Source: Clostridium sp. CAG:524
Lineage (GTDB): Bacteria > Bacillota_I > Bacilli_A > RF39 > UBA660
Length of the DNA: 64,000 nt
Direction of reading: 5' to 3'
NCBI GenBank assembly: GCA_000434555.1
Contig: FR880118.1
Coordinates: 112,032-176,031, forward strand
The notes beneath the pieces were generated by a model. The model saw nothing but the letters and a program-made list of their open reading frames with translations, was not told where the DNA came from and ran no database searches. Positions 19,057-27,229 of this stretch are shown here, piece after piece. Both the position numbers and the translations under genes were made by a program. Numbering within the stretch: position 1 is the first letter of the stretch; each line of letters opens with the position of its first letter.

Positions 19057-19830
19057 ATGATAATCAATGAAATAAGTACAAAACCATGTTATATAGAAAT
19101 ATATTGTAACGGCATTTTAATTAGCAAAGCAACAGGTTTTCAAATACATCATGGTCACAAATATTTAATTACCAATTGGCATGTTGTATCTGGTCGGAAT
19201 TTTATAACTAATGAATGCCTAGATGCTAATTGTGCAATTCCAGATAAATTAATAGTTACATATAAAAAATATGTCGATGGTGATAAATATGAATGGGTAA
19301 AAGAAGAAGTTAATTTATATGATTCTGATGGAAATCCAATATGGTATGAACATCCAAAATATGGGCACAAAATTGATGTTGTAGCTTTACCATTAGAAAA
19401 GTATCCACAGTATCAACATTATAAAGAAAGATTTGAATTAAATACAAATTATACTTTAAATGTTACAGAACCAATATATGTAGTTGGTTTTCCTCTTGGA
19501 TATATTGTAAAAAGCAAAGAAGAACCTCATGCAATTTGGACATCTGGATCTGTTGCAACTGATCCAGATTTAGACATTGTAATTAATAATGAATCAGTTC
19601 CGGCTTTTTTAATAGATAGTAGAACTAGACAAGGTCAATCTGGATCACCCGTTATTTACCATAGTGAAGCAGGTTTAGATTTACATTATAAAGATGGACA
19701 AGCAATATGGGGAAGTCCATTTACTAAAGAAATTGGTATTTATTCTGGACGAATCGATAAAGAAAGCGACTTAGGTTATGTATGGAAATGGAAAGTAATA
19801 AAAGAAATAATAGAGTCAATTAACAACTAA
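19057..19830 (+). CDS. Trypsin-like serine protease, cytosolic
   Basis: A 257-aa protein with a complete chymotrypsin-type triad: His42 in ITNWHVVSG, Asp107 in KIDVVALPL and Ser195 in RQGQSGSPVI. It has no signal peptide or membrane segment, so it probably acts in the cytoplasm. GAGGTG lies upstream of the ATG. The gene stands alone between the RepA pseudogene and the relaxase and has its own promoter with a palindrome. Cytosolic trypsin-like domains in bacteria often work as activated effectors in defence or stress systems; the partner is not evident here. Confidence 0.8.
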   Translation: MIINEISTKPCYIEIYCNGILISKATGFQIHHGHKYLITNWHVVSGRNFITNECLDANCAIPDKLIVTYKKYVDGDKYEWVKEEVNLYDSDGNPIWYEHPKYGHKIDVVALPLEKYPQYQHYKERFELNTNYTLNVTEPIYVVGFPLGYIVKSKEEPHAIWTSGSVATDPDLDIVINNESVPAFLIDSRTRQGQSGSPVIYHSEAGLDLHYKDGQAIWGSPFTKEIGIYSGRIDKESDLGYVWKWKVIKEIIESINN

Positions 19831-19865
19831 TAATGGTTGTTTTTCTTTTTTAAAGGAGGTTTTAA

Positions 19866-20840
19866 ATGTATGATGGATATCAAGTATTAAGATTCGAAAA
19901 TAATTACAAAAGCAAAGATTTATATCTTATAGGAAACGAAATGAAAAATAGAATTGGAACAGGTAATTATGATTCAGAAAGAACTAAATTCAATATTACA
20001 TTTAAAGATCTTGAAAAAGAAAACTTATATCAAGATGTTAAATATAAATTAGAAAGTAGAAATATAGAATATCTTCATAAATCTAAAACAAATATATTAA
20101 ATGGTGTAACAATATCTAGTGGCTCAGAGTTTTTTATGACTCTGGGTTTACCATTTAAAGAAACTGATAGGAAATATAAATCTGGTAAAAAAGAAGGACA
20201 AAATATTCTAGTTCCAGATATAAAAAGTAAAAATGATATTCCAGCTAAAGTATGTAGCTTTTTTGTTGAAAGTTATGAATTTTTAAAAAATATGGTTAGT
20301 GAAGAAAATATTGTTATGGCTCAAATACATTTTGATGAAGATACACCTCACCTACAAGCATACTTTTTACCAGTAGTTAATGAAGTAAAAAGAAAATGCT
20401 ATCAAAGAGATAAAGATGGGAATTTGATAAAAGAGATAAGAAAAGATAAAAATGGAAATGATAAAGAAGTCCCTATTCTACTCAGAGATAAAAATGGTGA
20501 GATGGTATATGAAACAGTCAAAGGTAATTTTCTAAATAATGATCAATTTTGGAAAGATTTAGGTGGTAGAAATTCTTTTTCAAATATGCAAGATAAGTTT
20601 AATGAATATATGAAAGAAAAAAGTTTTAATCTTGATAGAGGTGAAATTGGCGCTAACAAAAAGCATCAAACCAAATTAGAGTATCATATAAGTGAATTAA
20701 AAGTTGAAGAAAAAGAATTATCTAAAAACTTGAAAGATTATAAAGATAAAATTAAAGAGGCTAAAAATGTGCTAGAAAAGTCTTTAAAGGATACTAATTC
20801 AGATTTGAAAAAGAATATTATTGGTTATAGTAAAAAGTAA
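19866..20840 (+). CDS. MobV-type relaxase, cut short by an in-frame stop
   Basis: The 324-aa product contains the MobV/Pre catalytic metal motif AQIHFDEDTPHLQAYFLP near residues 155-173, and its N-terminal region fits MobV relaxases, which nick oriT and start conjugative transfer. AAAGGAGG precedes the ATG. The stop TAA at 20838 is in frame with the next ORF, and the coiled-coil character of the sequence (KVEEKELSKNLKDYKDKIKEA) continues beyond it. A single base change (AAA or GAA to TAA) would explain this. The catalytic domain is intact, so partial function is possible. Confidence 0.85.
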   Translation: MYDGYQVLRFENNYKSKDLYLIGNEMKNRIGTGNYDSERTKFNITFKDLEKENLYQDVKYKLESRNIEYLHKSKTNILNGVTISSGSEFFMTLGLPFKETDRKYKSGKKEGQNILVPDIKSKNDIPAKVCSFFVESYEFLKNMVSEENIVMAQIHFDEDTPHLQAYFLPVVNEVKRKCYQRDKDGNLIKEIRKDKNGNDKEVPILLRDKNGEMVYETVKGNFLNNDQFWKDLGGRNSFSNMQDKFNEYMKEKSFNLDRGEIGANKKHQTKLEYHISELKVEEKELSKNLKDYKDKIKEAKNVLEKSLKDTNSDLKKNIIGYSKK

Positions 20841-20852
20841 GTTGAAAAGCTT

Positions 20853-21236
20853 ATGGATGATTTCAATAAACTAGATAAACTTAATAATATAAATAAATAT
20901 CAATCTAAAGACAAAGATAGAAAAATAACTTCTTTATCTATAGAAAATAGCTTTTATAAAAACAACAAGAGACTTAATGAATTAGAAAGAGAAAGACATG
21001 AGCATTATAACGAAATGTCTCAAAAAGATGAAGAGATTAAATACTATAAAGATGCTTTTAGAAAAGTTACTAGTGCTTTAGATATTATTACAAAGAGAAG
21101 GCCTATGCCATATGTACGTAATTATGTATCTTTTGCAGAATCTGTTATGGCAGATGTAAGGCTAAAGCAAATGGATGAGGAAGCGCAAAGAGAATTTGAT
21201 GAAGCAAATAATAAAGGAGGAGATTTATGGCTATAA
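20853..21236 (+). pseudogene. C-terminal remainder of the MobV relaxase
   Basis: This reading frame is exactly in phase with the relaxase before it, separated only by a TAA and four codons. It encodes a charged coiled-coil region and ends in FAESVMADVRLKQMDEEAQREFDEA. No Shine-Dalgarno site precedes its first ATG, so it is probably not translated independently. The last 10 nt overlap the integrase gene. Confidence 0.7.
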
Positions 21237-22471
21237 GACAAGTTAAAACTAAAGAAGCTACAAAAGATGATCGTACATGGATGGTTGATTTAACTTATAG
21301 AGATTATTTAGGAAGACCTAGAAGATATCACTCTAAAAAGTTTGCTATTAGACGTGAAGCTAAAGATCATGAAGCAGAATTTAAAATTAACATTAAAAAT
21401 ATTACTGAATTTAGTGATTTAACTTTTAAAGAGTTAATCGAAGAACATTATAAATATCAGGAAGATAAAGTCAAACCCACTACTCTTTATAATTATAAAA
21501 ATATGATGGTTTATTCAGAACCTTTATTAAATATAAAACTAGAATCATTTAATATTAGGCACTATGAAATGTGGAGACAATATATAAATAAGCAAAAGAT
21601 ATCTACTAGATATAAAAATGGTATTTATAAGTATTTAAAAACAATAATGAATTTTGGAACCAAATGGTATGATATTAACTTTATTAAAGTTTATAATAAG
21701 ATGACTAATTTTACTAATCCAAATGAAAGGAAAAGAGAAATGTTATTCTATACACCAGAAGAATCTCAAAAATTCTTATCTGCTAAAGATGATCCTAAAT
21801 TTGTATGTGCATTTCAAGTATTATTCTATTGTGGATTAAGAAATGGTGAACTTCGTGGATTAACATGGAATGATATTAATTTTAGAAAAGGTTGTTTATC
21901 GGTAAATAAAAATATTACTAAAACACCCGATCCTAATACTGGTAAACCCTACTCTGTATCTAGTCCTAAGACAATGTCTAGTTATAGAACAACACCTATT
22001 CCAAATTTCTTATTAAATTATATAAAAGACTTATATGATGATAGTAGTAGATTTTATAATTTTAATGATAACTGGTATGTTTTTGGAGATATTGATCCAT
22101 TACCAGAAACCACATTAAGAGATAGAAAAACTAAAAATGCTTTTAAAGCTGGTGTCAAAAATATTAGAATACATGACTTTAGACATAGTTGTGCATCGTT
22201 ATTAATTGATAGTGGCGCTAATATAACATTAGTAGCTAAATATTTAGGGCATTCTAAAATTGATGAAACGCTTAATACCTACTCTCATATGTATCAGAAT
22301 AGACTTGAGAATATAGTTCAAATAATTGAGGTTCAAAATACTAAGTTATTAGAAAGCAAACAAAAAGAATTACCTAAACCCAAAGAAACAGTTGTTGATT
22401 ATGACGAAGCTGAATATTATGATTATAATGAAGATTTAGATAATAAAAAAGAAGATGACCTAGTCCTTTAG
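21227..22471 (+). CDS. int: Tyrosine recombinase (Tn916-type integrase)
   Basis: A 414-aa site-specific recombinase with Arg205 (GLRNGELRGL), His316/Arg319 (HDFRHS), His342 (LGHSK) and nucleophile Tyr352 (LNTYSHMY). The N-terminal ~60 residues are an arm-binding-type domain (TWMVDLTYRDYLGRPRRYHSKKF) and residues 64-160 a SAM-like core-binding domain. The start follows AAAGGAGGAG. It is followed by a very strong terminator. The paired TACCTA motifs at the element ends are candidate arm sites. Confidence 0.95.
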   Translation: MAIRQVKTKEATKDDRTWMVDLTYRDYLGRPRRYHSKKFAIRREAKDHEAEFKINIKNITEFSDLTFKELIEEHYKYQEDKVKPTTLYNYKNMMVYSEPLLNIKLESFNIRHYEMWRQYINKQKISTRYKNGIYKYLKTIMNFGTKWYDINFIKVYNKMTNFTNPNERKREMLFYTPEESQKFLSAKDDPKFVCAFQVLFYCGLRNGELRGLTWNDINFRKGCLSVNKNITKTPDPNTGKPYSVSSPKTMSSYRTTPIPNFLLNYIKDLYDDSSRFYNFNDNWYVFGDIDPLPETTLRDRKTKNAFKAGVKNIRIHDFRHSCASLLIDSGANITLVAKYLGHSKIDETLNTYSHMYQNRLENIVQIIEVQNTKLLESKQKELPKPKETVVDYDEAEYYDYNEDLDNKKEDDLVL

Positions 22472-22495
22472 TGGACTAGGTCATCTTTTTATTTG
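22454..22495 (+). terminator. Strong terminator of the integrase operon
   Basis: GATGACCTAGTCC and its perfect complement form a 13-bp stem with a 6-nt loop, followed by TTTTT. The stem overlaps the last integrase codons. Confidence 0.9.
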
Positions 22496-22497
22496 TT

Positions 22498-22680
22498 TTA
22501 TCTAATACCATATGAATATGGATTATTATTAGAAACATTATAGCTTGTTACTCTTAAGTCGTAAGAAATATTATTCTTTTTTGCTGAATTCTTTACTTTA
22601 TATATAAATTTTACTGCTTCTTTCTTTTCAGGAGTTTTCTTTACATTTTTTACATCTTCATTATTATTTTTATTCTTCAT
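22498..22680 (-). CDS. Small basic protein
   Basis: A 60-aa, very lysine- and asparagine-rich protein (MKNKNNNEDVKNVKK...) without a recognised domain. AGGAGG sits 7 nt before the ATG, which makes translation credible. It lies downstream of the SDH-type protease gene on the same strand (40 nt apart) and converges on the integrase. Confidence 0.5.
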   Translation of the reverse strand: MKNKNNNEDVKNVKKTPEKKEAVKFIYKVKNSAKKNNISYDLRVTSYNVSNNNPYSYGIR

Positions 22681-22720
22681 TTAAATTCCTCCTATTATTA
22701 TTATATTTTATTTTATTTTT

Positions 22721-23890
22721 TTATTCAATTGTTTTAACACCAATTTGTGATTCAACATTGTTTCTAATGTCAACTAAATTCATTTCATATCCACAATCAC
22801 ATTTTAATATATTATCTTTAGGGAATTTTATTCTTCCTTTTTGCTGAGTTTGAATATCTAAATTATCATTATTTATCAATTTTAAATATAAGTTATGTTT
22901 TTTACCACATTTAGGGCAATCAACATCTAGTTCAACAATTTCAGGCTTAGGTTGATTATTGACTGGTGGTAGTGGATTTGCTGTAAATGATATTTTATTA
23001 TTACTTGTTGCTATTACCTTATATGTATTACCCGTCATATATATCAATCTACATATAGTATGAATTCTATATACTATTTCTTTTAATTTTTCATCTTCTT
23101 CAACATTAATTATTTTTAGTTTTAATCTTTCTAAATCTTCTCTTTTTAGTGAACGTCCATGAGTTTTCCATTTGTTATGGTTATTTAAATCATTTGCAAT
23201 CTCTCTAGCTCTCTTTTTCTTTTTATCTTCTGTTACTTTTTCATGATGTGTTTCAGTCTCATTCCAATTTTTAAATTTATATTTTACAAGCCACTCTTCA
23301 ACCATATCAACTGCATATTCTTGTGCATTAATTGCACCTTTTATTTCACCTGGACTGATTTGCGCAAGAATAGCTATATCCACTTGATTTAAAGGCCCTT
23401 TAGTAGCCTCTAATCTCTTTTCATCAACCCAACTTGTATAATCATATGCAGAAACTTGGCTCCTTCCAATTACCATCTGAGCATCTATTGGTCCAAGACT
23501 TCCAGTATCGGTCATTAATATTTCATCACCTGACATAGTTAAAATAGTTCCAGCACTTTTTGCTTCTCCGCATATAACAAAGGAAACGTTTTTGTATTTT
23601 TTTCTAACGTATTTAACAATTTCTTCTGCTGTTTCGCCTCTACCACCTGGCGTTTCAAGATATATTTCAAGTTTATCTGATTTTGTGTCACAACTATCTA
23701 ATAAATCTTTAATAAAATAAAAGTCCTTTTGATTAAGTGCAACATCAGGTATTGGTGATTCAGTAGTTGCAGCATACACAAGCATTGTACAATTTCTTAA
23801 TTCATTATATTCTCTTATTAATTTTGTCAATTCATTTTCTAAATCAAAATGACTCATGTGTCTTGACATATATTCATTTAAATAATTCAT
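22721..23890 (-). CDS. ClpP/SDH-type serine protease with C-terminal zinc ribbon
   Basis: Residues about 70-190 form a ClpP-crotonase-fold protease of the serine dehydrogenase proteinase type: EIYLETPGGRGETAEEIV, then CGEAKSAGTILTMSGDEI with the probable nucleophile Ser112, then GSLGPIDAQ. The C-terminus carries CPKCGKKHNL and later CDCGYEM, a zinc ribbon. No signal peptide or membrane segment is seen. AGGAGG precedes the ATG. Family members are cytosolic oligomeric proteases of unclear target. It is cargo of mobile element 1, next to AbiE. Confidence 0.85.
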   Translation of the reverse strand: MNYLNEYMSRHMSHFDLENELTKLIREYNELRNCTMLVYAATTESPIPDVALNQKDFYFIKDLLDSCDTKSDKLEIYLETPGGRGETAEEIVKYVRKKYKNVSFVICGEAKSAGTILTMSGDEILMTDTGSLGPIDAQMVIGRSQVSAYDYTSWVDEKRLEATKGPLNQVDIAILAQISPGEIKGAINAQEYAVDMVEEWLVKYKFKNWNETETHHEKVTEDKKKKRAREIANDLNNHNKWKTHGRSLKREDLERLKLKIINVEEDEKLKEIVYRIHTICRLIYMTGNTYKVIATSNNKISFTANPLPPVNNQPKPEIVELDVDCPKCGKKHNLYLKLINNDNLDIQTQQKGRIKFPKDNILKCDCGYEMNLVDIRNNVESQIGVKTIE

Positions 23891-23964
23891 TTAAAACCTC
23901 CTTGATTTATCGATTATTATTATACCACATTTTGGCACTCTTATCTGTCATTTTACAAATTTAA

Positions 23965-24801
23965 TTAAACCACTACAGGATCCATTTGTTCTACCATTTT
24001 TACTATACAATCTAATATATCATCAAAATCTATATCTTTTGCATATTCATATTTTCTTTGATATATTTTCCATCTTGTTCTTATTAATTCACTTTCTCTT
24101 AATATATCTATTGTTATCAAAGGTTCCCCAACATATTCTCTTTTAGCAAATGTTTTATCAATAGCTCTTCTAAAATTATCAATATTAATATTCTTCCAAT
24201 CCTTTGTATAAATTAAATAGACATCATAGAAATCTCTCATTCTACCATTTAACTCTGATCTACTAAGAATTGTTTCTATCTTTTCAGCTAATACTGTTTC
24301 AATATTATAAGCATATAAATCTATATAGTTATCTCCTAATAATGGAATATATTTATATCTTATCTCTTTTGGTGTAATTGGATCTCCTGTGGCTATATCA
24401 ACATGAAATTTTTCTTTAACATTTTCAAGTTCAACTTGTATATCTACTCTAAATCCACCATATTCATCTTCATCTCTTATCGGTGCTATTCCTAAATATG
24501 ATAGTTTAGCATTATCATCTATTTTTATTGATATTATTTCTTTTATCATTTTAACTATTGTATCTTCATTAAAATTTGCATTTCTAAAAGCAGTATCTAT
24601 ATCCATAGTAGTTCTATTTTCTACTCCAAATAGTGTGCTTAAATAAAATCCACCTTTTATGATAAAGTTTTCTCTATATTTGCTTTTTGATAATCTTTCA
24701 ACAAATCTATCATACATATAAAGTCTAAGTAATGTATTAAAATCAACATTCTTTTCTTTAGAAATATTTCTTAGTTTATCTTTTAATTGCATGCTATTCA
24801 T
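23965..24801 (-). CDS. abiEii: AbiEii-family toxin nucleotidyltransferase
   Basis: A 278-aa protein of the AbiEii/AbiGii family. The nucleotidyltransferase signature is visible as FIIKGGFYLSTLFG and RTTMDIDTAF (GG...DxD), followed by the family's YAYNIETVLAEKIETILSR and GRMRDFYDVYLI. In characterised members this toxin is bacteriostatic and modifies tRNA or uses NTPs. I use the ATG with GGAGG 6 nt upstream; it overlaps the end of abiEi by 8 nt, the usual coupled arrangement of this type IV toxin-antitoxin pair. Confidence 0.92.
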   Translation of the reverse strand: MNSMQLKDKLRNISKEKNVDFNTLLRLYMYDRFVERLSKSKYRENFIIKGGFYLSTLFGVENRTTMDIDTAFRNANFNEDTIVKMIKEIISIKIDDNAKLSYLGIAPIRDEDEYGGFRVDIQVELENVKEKFHVDIATGDPITPKEIRYKYIPLLGDNYIDLYAYNIETVLAEKIETILSRSELNGRMRDFYDVYLIYTKDWKNINIDNFRRAIDKTFAKREYVGEPLITIDILRESELIRTRWKIYQRKYEYAKDIDFDDILDCIVKMVEQMDPVVV

Positions 24802-25420
24802 AAAATGCCTCCACATAATCCATTACTTCTTTTTTAACGCCAAGTTTTTCAGCATATTTTGATAGTTTAACTAGATCTTTATCTTTTCTTTTAACATATT
24901 CTCTAATACTATGTTTAACATGCTCTGAATCCATTCTATTTTTAGATCTGATAATATCACAGATACATCTTTCCATATCATATGCTTTTACTTTATTACC
25001 CATTGGAGTATCAATTTGAATTAGTCCAAGTTCATAAATATCTTTATTAACATAAAAGACATTATGATTTTTAATTTTATAATTAAAATAATTATTTGGG
25101 ACAGTTATATCATATTTATCATTTGGAGCTTTAATAGAAAGTCCATGAAAATAAAGTGCTGTCATATGTGAATATATAATATTAGGAAGTTCTAATCCAA
25201 AAACAAAATAGCTATCTTCTATTTTACTTGAATCAATATAAATACCATTGCCAACTTTTTCTATCATACCTTTTTCTTTCATAATATTAAGATACATTCT
25301 ATGAATTCCAAGATTAGATAGTTCTTTTGAAGTAACATATCCATTATTCATTTTCATAATAGATTCTATAATTTCAATATTACTTTGATCTTTAAATTCC
25401 TTAATTGTCATCCTTTCCAT
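24794..25420 (-). CDS. abiEi: AbiEi-family antitoxin/autorepressor
   Basis: A 208-aa protein with an N-terminal winged helix (IIESIMKMNNGYVTSKELSNLGIHRMYLNIM, GNGIYI) and the AbiEi C-terminal domain (IIYSHMTALYFHGLS, TVPNNYFN, DMERCICDIIRSK). AGGAGG lies 7 nt before the ATG. In characterised systems AbiEi neutralises AbiEii indirectly and represses its own promoter by binding inverted repeats; a matching repeat lies directly upstream here. Confidence 0.92.
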   Translation of the reverse strand: MERMTIKEFKDQSNIEIIESIMKMNNGYVTSKELSNLGIHRMYLNIMKEKGMIEKVGNGIYIDSSKIEDSYFVFGLELPNIIYSHMTALYFHGLSIKAPNDKYDITVPNNYFNYKIKNHNVFYVNKDIYELGLIQIDTPMGNKVKAYDMERCICDIIRSKNRMDSEHVKHSIREYVKRKDKDLVKLSKYAEKLGVKKEVMDYVEAFYE

Positions 25421-25432
25421 AAATATTCCTCC

Positions 25433-25478
25433 TTGACAAATCTAATGAAATTATAACATTTATCATTAGTTTTGTCAA
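25433..25478 (-). promoter_or_regulatory. abiE promoter with 16-bp inverted-repeat operator
   Basis: On the minus strand TTGACA and TATAAT are spaced by exactly 17 nt. The promoter is framed by two 16-bp arms (25433-25448 and 25463-25478) that are complementary at 15 of 16 positions. One arm covers the -35 box and the other the region around the transcription start. It is an ideal AbiEi operator. Confidence 0.8.
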
Positions 25479-25655
25479 ATAATATTAAAAAGAATCGGAA
25501 ATATTTTTCTAGAACCTAGTATTTTTACCTACTTTTGGAAATTTATTTCCAATACACTAAAATCATCAATTTTTATGTATTTTTTTAATTTACGTACCTA
25601 GCTTAATACCTAAAAATATTTAATAGGCTTCAAATCCTTTAAAGCAAACAAAAAT

Positions 25656-25671
25656 GAGGCCTTTCGGCCTC
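25656..25671 (-). terminator. GNRA-loop terminator of the nucleotidase gene
   Basis: On the minus strand GAGGCC-GAAA-GGCCTC is followed by ATTTTTGTTT. It lies about 115 nt after the stop codon of the nucleotidase gene and overlaps the right direct repeat of the element. Confidence 0.65.
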
Positions 25672-25680
25672 TTCAGGGGG
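25666..25680 (+). repeat. Right direct repeat, candidate attR core
   Basis: GGCCTCTTCAGGGGG; one mismatch to the copy at 16494-16508. Its left part is shared with the terminator stem, a common kind of integration target. Confidence 0.45.
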
Positions 25681-25787
25681 TTTTGGTTGAACACTTTTAC
25701 TCTTATATTCGTAAAAGTGACATGACATATTTCTATGTCAATTTAATAATACAATAATAATTAGTATTTTGTCAATTAAATTTTCTA

Positions 25788-26363
25788 TTAATTTTTTATT
25801 TTACAATTTTTTATATAATTATAAACTTCATCCCAACTATTTACCCTCTTACATTTTGTATCTTTAGATATATTTAATTTTGAATTAAACACTACTGCAT
25901 CTATCCCATTATTACATAATGATTCACATGTATCTATGGCATCATCAAACATAATATCTATTTTTTCATTTTTACACACATCAACTTTATAAAAACATGA
26001 TGTTATTATTTTGTCATATTTAATATTATTTTCATCCAAAAATTCTTTTACATATTTATTTACATCTTTATAAAATTTATCACTTCTAGCGGTAATTATA
26101 TAAATAGAATTTTCTTCATCTTTTAATCTATCTATTATTTCTTTAGCATTCTTTTTTACTTTTTGTTTACGCCCCATCTCACATGCATAATCATTAAAGA
26201 AATCAGTCATTTCTTTTTCAGTAAAGTTGCCTCTTAATATTTTATCTATATTATTTAATATGACACTTCCATCCCCATATTCTTTACTATGTTTATATGC
26301 ATATTCTTCTACTACATCACATGAATCTATTAGTGTATCATCTATATCTATACCTATTCTCAA
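25788..26363 (-). CDS. HAD-family 5'-nucleotidase (NT5C type)
   Basis: A 191-aa HAD phosphatase with motif I GIDIDDTLID (nucleophile and acid Asp), motif II YIITARSD, and motif III/IV IDIMFDDAID. Length and the YAYKHSKEYG cap fit the deoxy 5'-nucleotidase family that dephosphorylates nucleoside monophosphates in the cytosol. The start codon is TTG with GGAG 7 nt upstream. It abuts the right end of mobile element 1. Confidence 0.8.
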   Translation of the reverse strand: MRIGIDIDDTLIDSCDVVEEYAYKHSKEYGDGSVILNNIDKILRGNFTEKEMTDFFNDYACEMGRKQKVKKNAKEIIDRLKDEENSIYIITARSDKFYKDVNKYVKEFLDENNIKYDKIITSCFYKVDVCKNEKIDIMFDDAIDTCESLCNNGIDAVVFNSKLNISKDTKCKRVNSWDEVYNYIKNCKIKN

Positions 26364-26414
26364 TATATCACTCCTTTTTATCTTACGTGATTATATCAAA
26401 TTATATGCTTCTTA

Positions 26415-27137
26415 TCAACTTTGTTTCCTTTTAAGCATTTTTAATCCATTCTTATATTCACCATATGAAATTATACTAGTTTCTAGTCTTTGTTCAGCAT
26501 AATTTAATAATTCCTCCATCATTACTGAAGGTAACACCATACCATAACAACCGCAATCTAAAATATACCTATTCATTTTAAGTGATTCTAATAATCCACT
26601 ACTCAATATATCACTAATGATTGTTTCAGCAAGTTCTTTTATATTTTCTTTGAACATATCTCCAAACATATCATTATAAGTTGCTTCATATAAATCAGTA
26701 TCTATAACTTTAGGTTCATTTATTGTTTTAAACATAATATTGTCTTTATTCAGATCAGTAAACATAAGACCTTGAAATGTAAGACTTTTTATTTCTCTTT
26801 CTATCATTCTAACAGCATTTATTAAATCTCTTATAAGAATACTATTTTCAAGTTCACTATATTTAAATCCTTGAACATATTCCATCATATAACCTATAAA
26901 GTTTTCAGGAGACACACTTCCTTTAAATACATACACTTCAGGAAATACAAATATTCTACTATCATAATGTTCTTTATTCTTATGTGAACTATAAATCCAT
27001 CTATTATTCTCATCATGGTATTTTTTAAATACTTTTCCTTCACTCGTTAAAAAACATTCAGCACTTACTCCAGAGCCTAAACTTTTTATCATATATTCTT
27101 CAGGTATTTTATCAACAATTATATTTTTCTTTTTCAT
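26415..27137 (-). CDS. Atypical protein-kinase-like protein
   Basis: A 240-aa protein with a degenerate kinase fold: SLGSGVSAECFLTSEGKVFKKY (glycine loop and VxK lysine), YMMEYVQGFKY (hinge), GLMFTDLNKDNIMF (catalytic loop, TDLNKDN instead of HRDxKxxN) and KVIDTDLY in place of DFG. The metal ligands appear conserved, so phosphotransfer is plausible, but the substrate may be a small molecule or protein. GAGG precedes the ATG. Confidence 0.65.
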   Translation of the reverse strand: MKKKNIIVDKIPEEYMIKSLGSGVSAECFLTSEGKVFKKYHDENNRWIYSSHKNKEHYDSRIFVFPEVYVFKGSVSPENFIGYMMEYVQGFKYSELENSILIRDLINAVRMIEREIKSLTFQGLMFTDLNKDNIMFKTINEPKVIDTDLYEATYNDMFGDMFKENIKELAETIISDILSSGLLESLKMNRYILDCGCYGMVLPSVMMEELLNYAEQRLETSIISYGEYKNGLKMLKRKQS

Positions 27138-27206
27138 TTCTACCTCTTTTGTGTTCGATTATTCTAACATATAATTTATTCATTGTAAACTATTTATGTA
27201 AAAGAA

Positions 27207-27229
27207 AATGTTAACAAATTGTTAACATT
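27207..27229 (-). terminator. Palindromic terminator after the 210-aa gene
   Basis: Perfect 11-bp arms AATGTTAACAA/TTGTTAACATT around one central base, followed on the minus strand by TTCTTTT. It overlaps the stop codon of the gene that starts at 27860. Confidence 0.55.

Larger units (their letters stand above)
16494..25680. mobile_element. Mobilizable element 1 (tyrosine recombinase, MobV), decaying
   Basis: GGCCACTTCAGGGGG on the left and GGCCTCTTCAGGGGG on the right (14/15 identical, direct orientation) enclose 9.2 kb. Just inside each end lies TACCTA-N6-TACCTA, the kind of repeated arm site bound by Tn916-type integrases. Contents: 4-TM protein, DUF3883 fragment, RepA-like pseudogene, trypsin-like protease, MobV relaxase split by a stop, integrase, small protein, SDH-type protease and AbiE. 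The integrase is intact but mobilization and replication genes are broken. The end assignment is inference from the repeats. Confidence 0.5.
25421..25787. other. Right end of mobile element 1 and downstream hairpins
   Basis: No gene is seen. In order: the abiE operator, the paired TACCTA-N6-TACCTA motif (about 25603-25620), a terminator overlapping the right direct repeat, and two further hairpins, CACTTTTAC/GTAAAAGTG (25692-25719) and TGACATA/TATGTCA (25723-25740). Confidence 0.5.
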
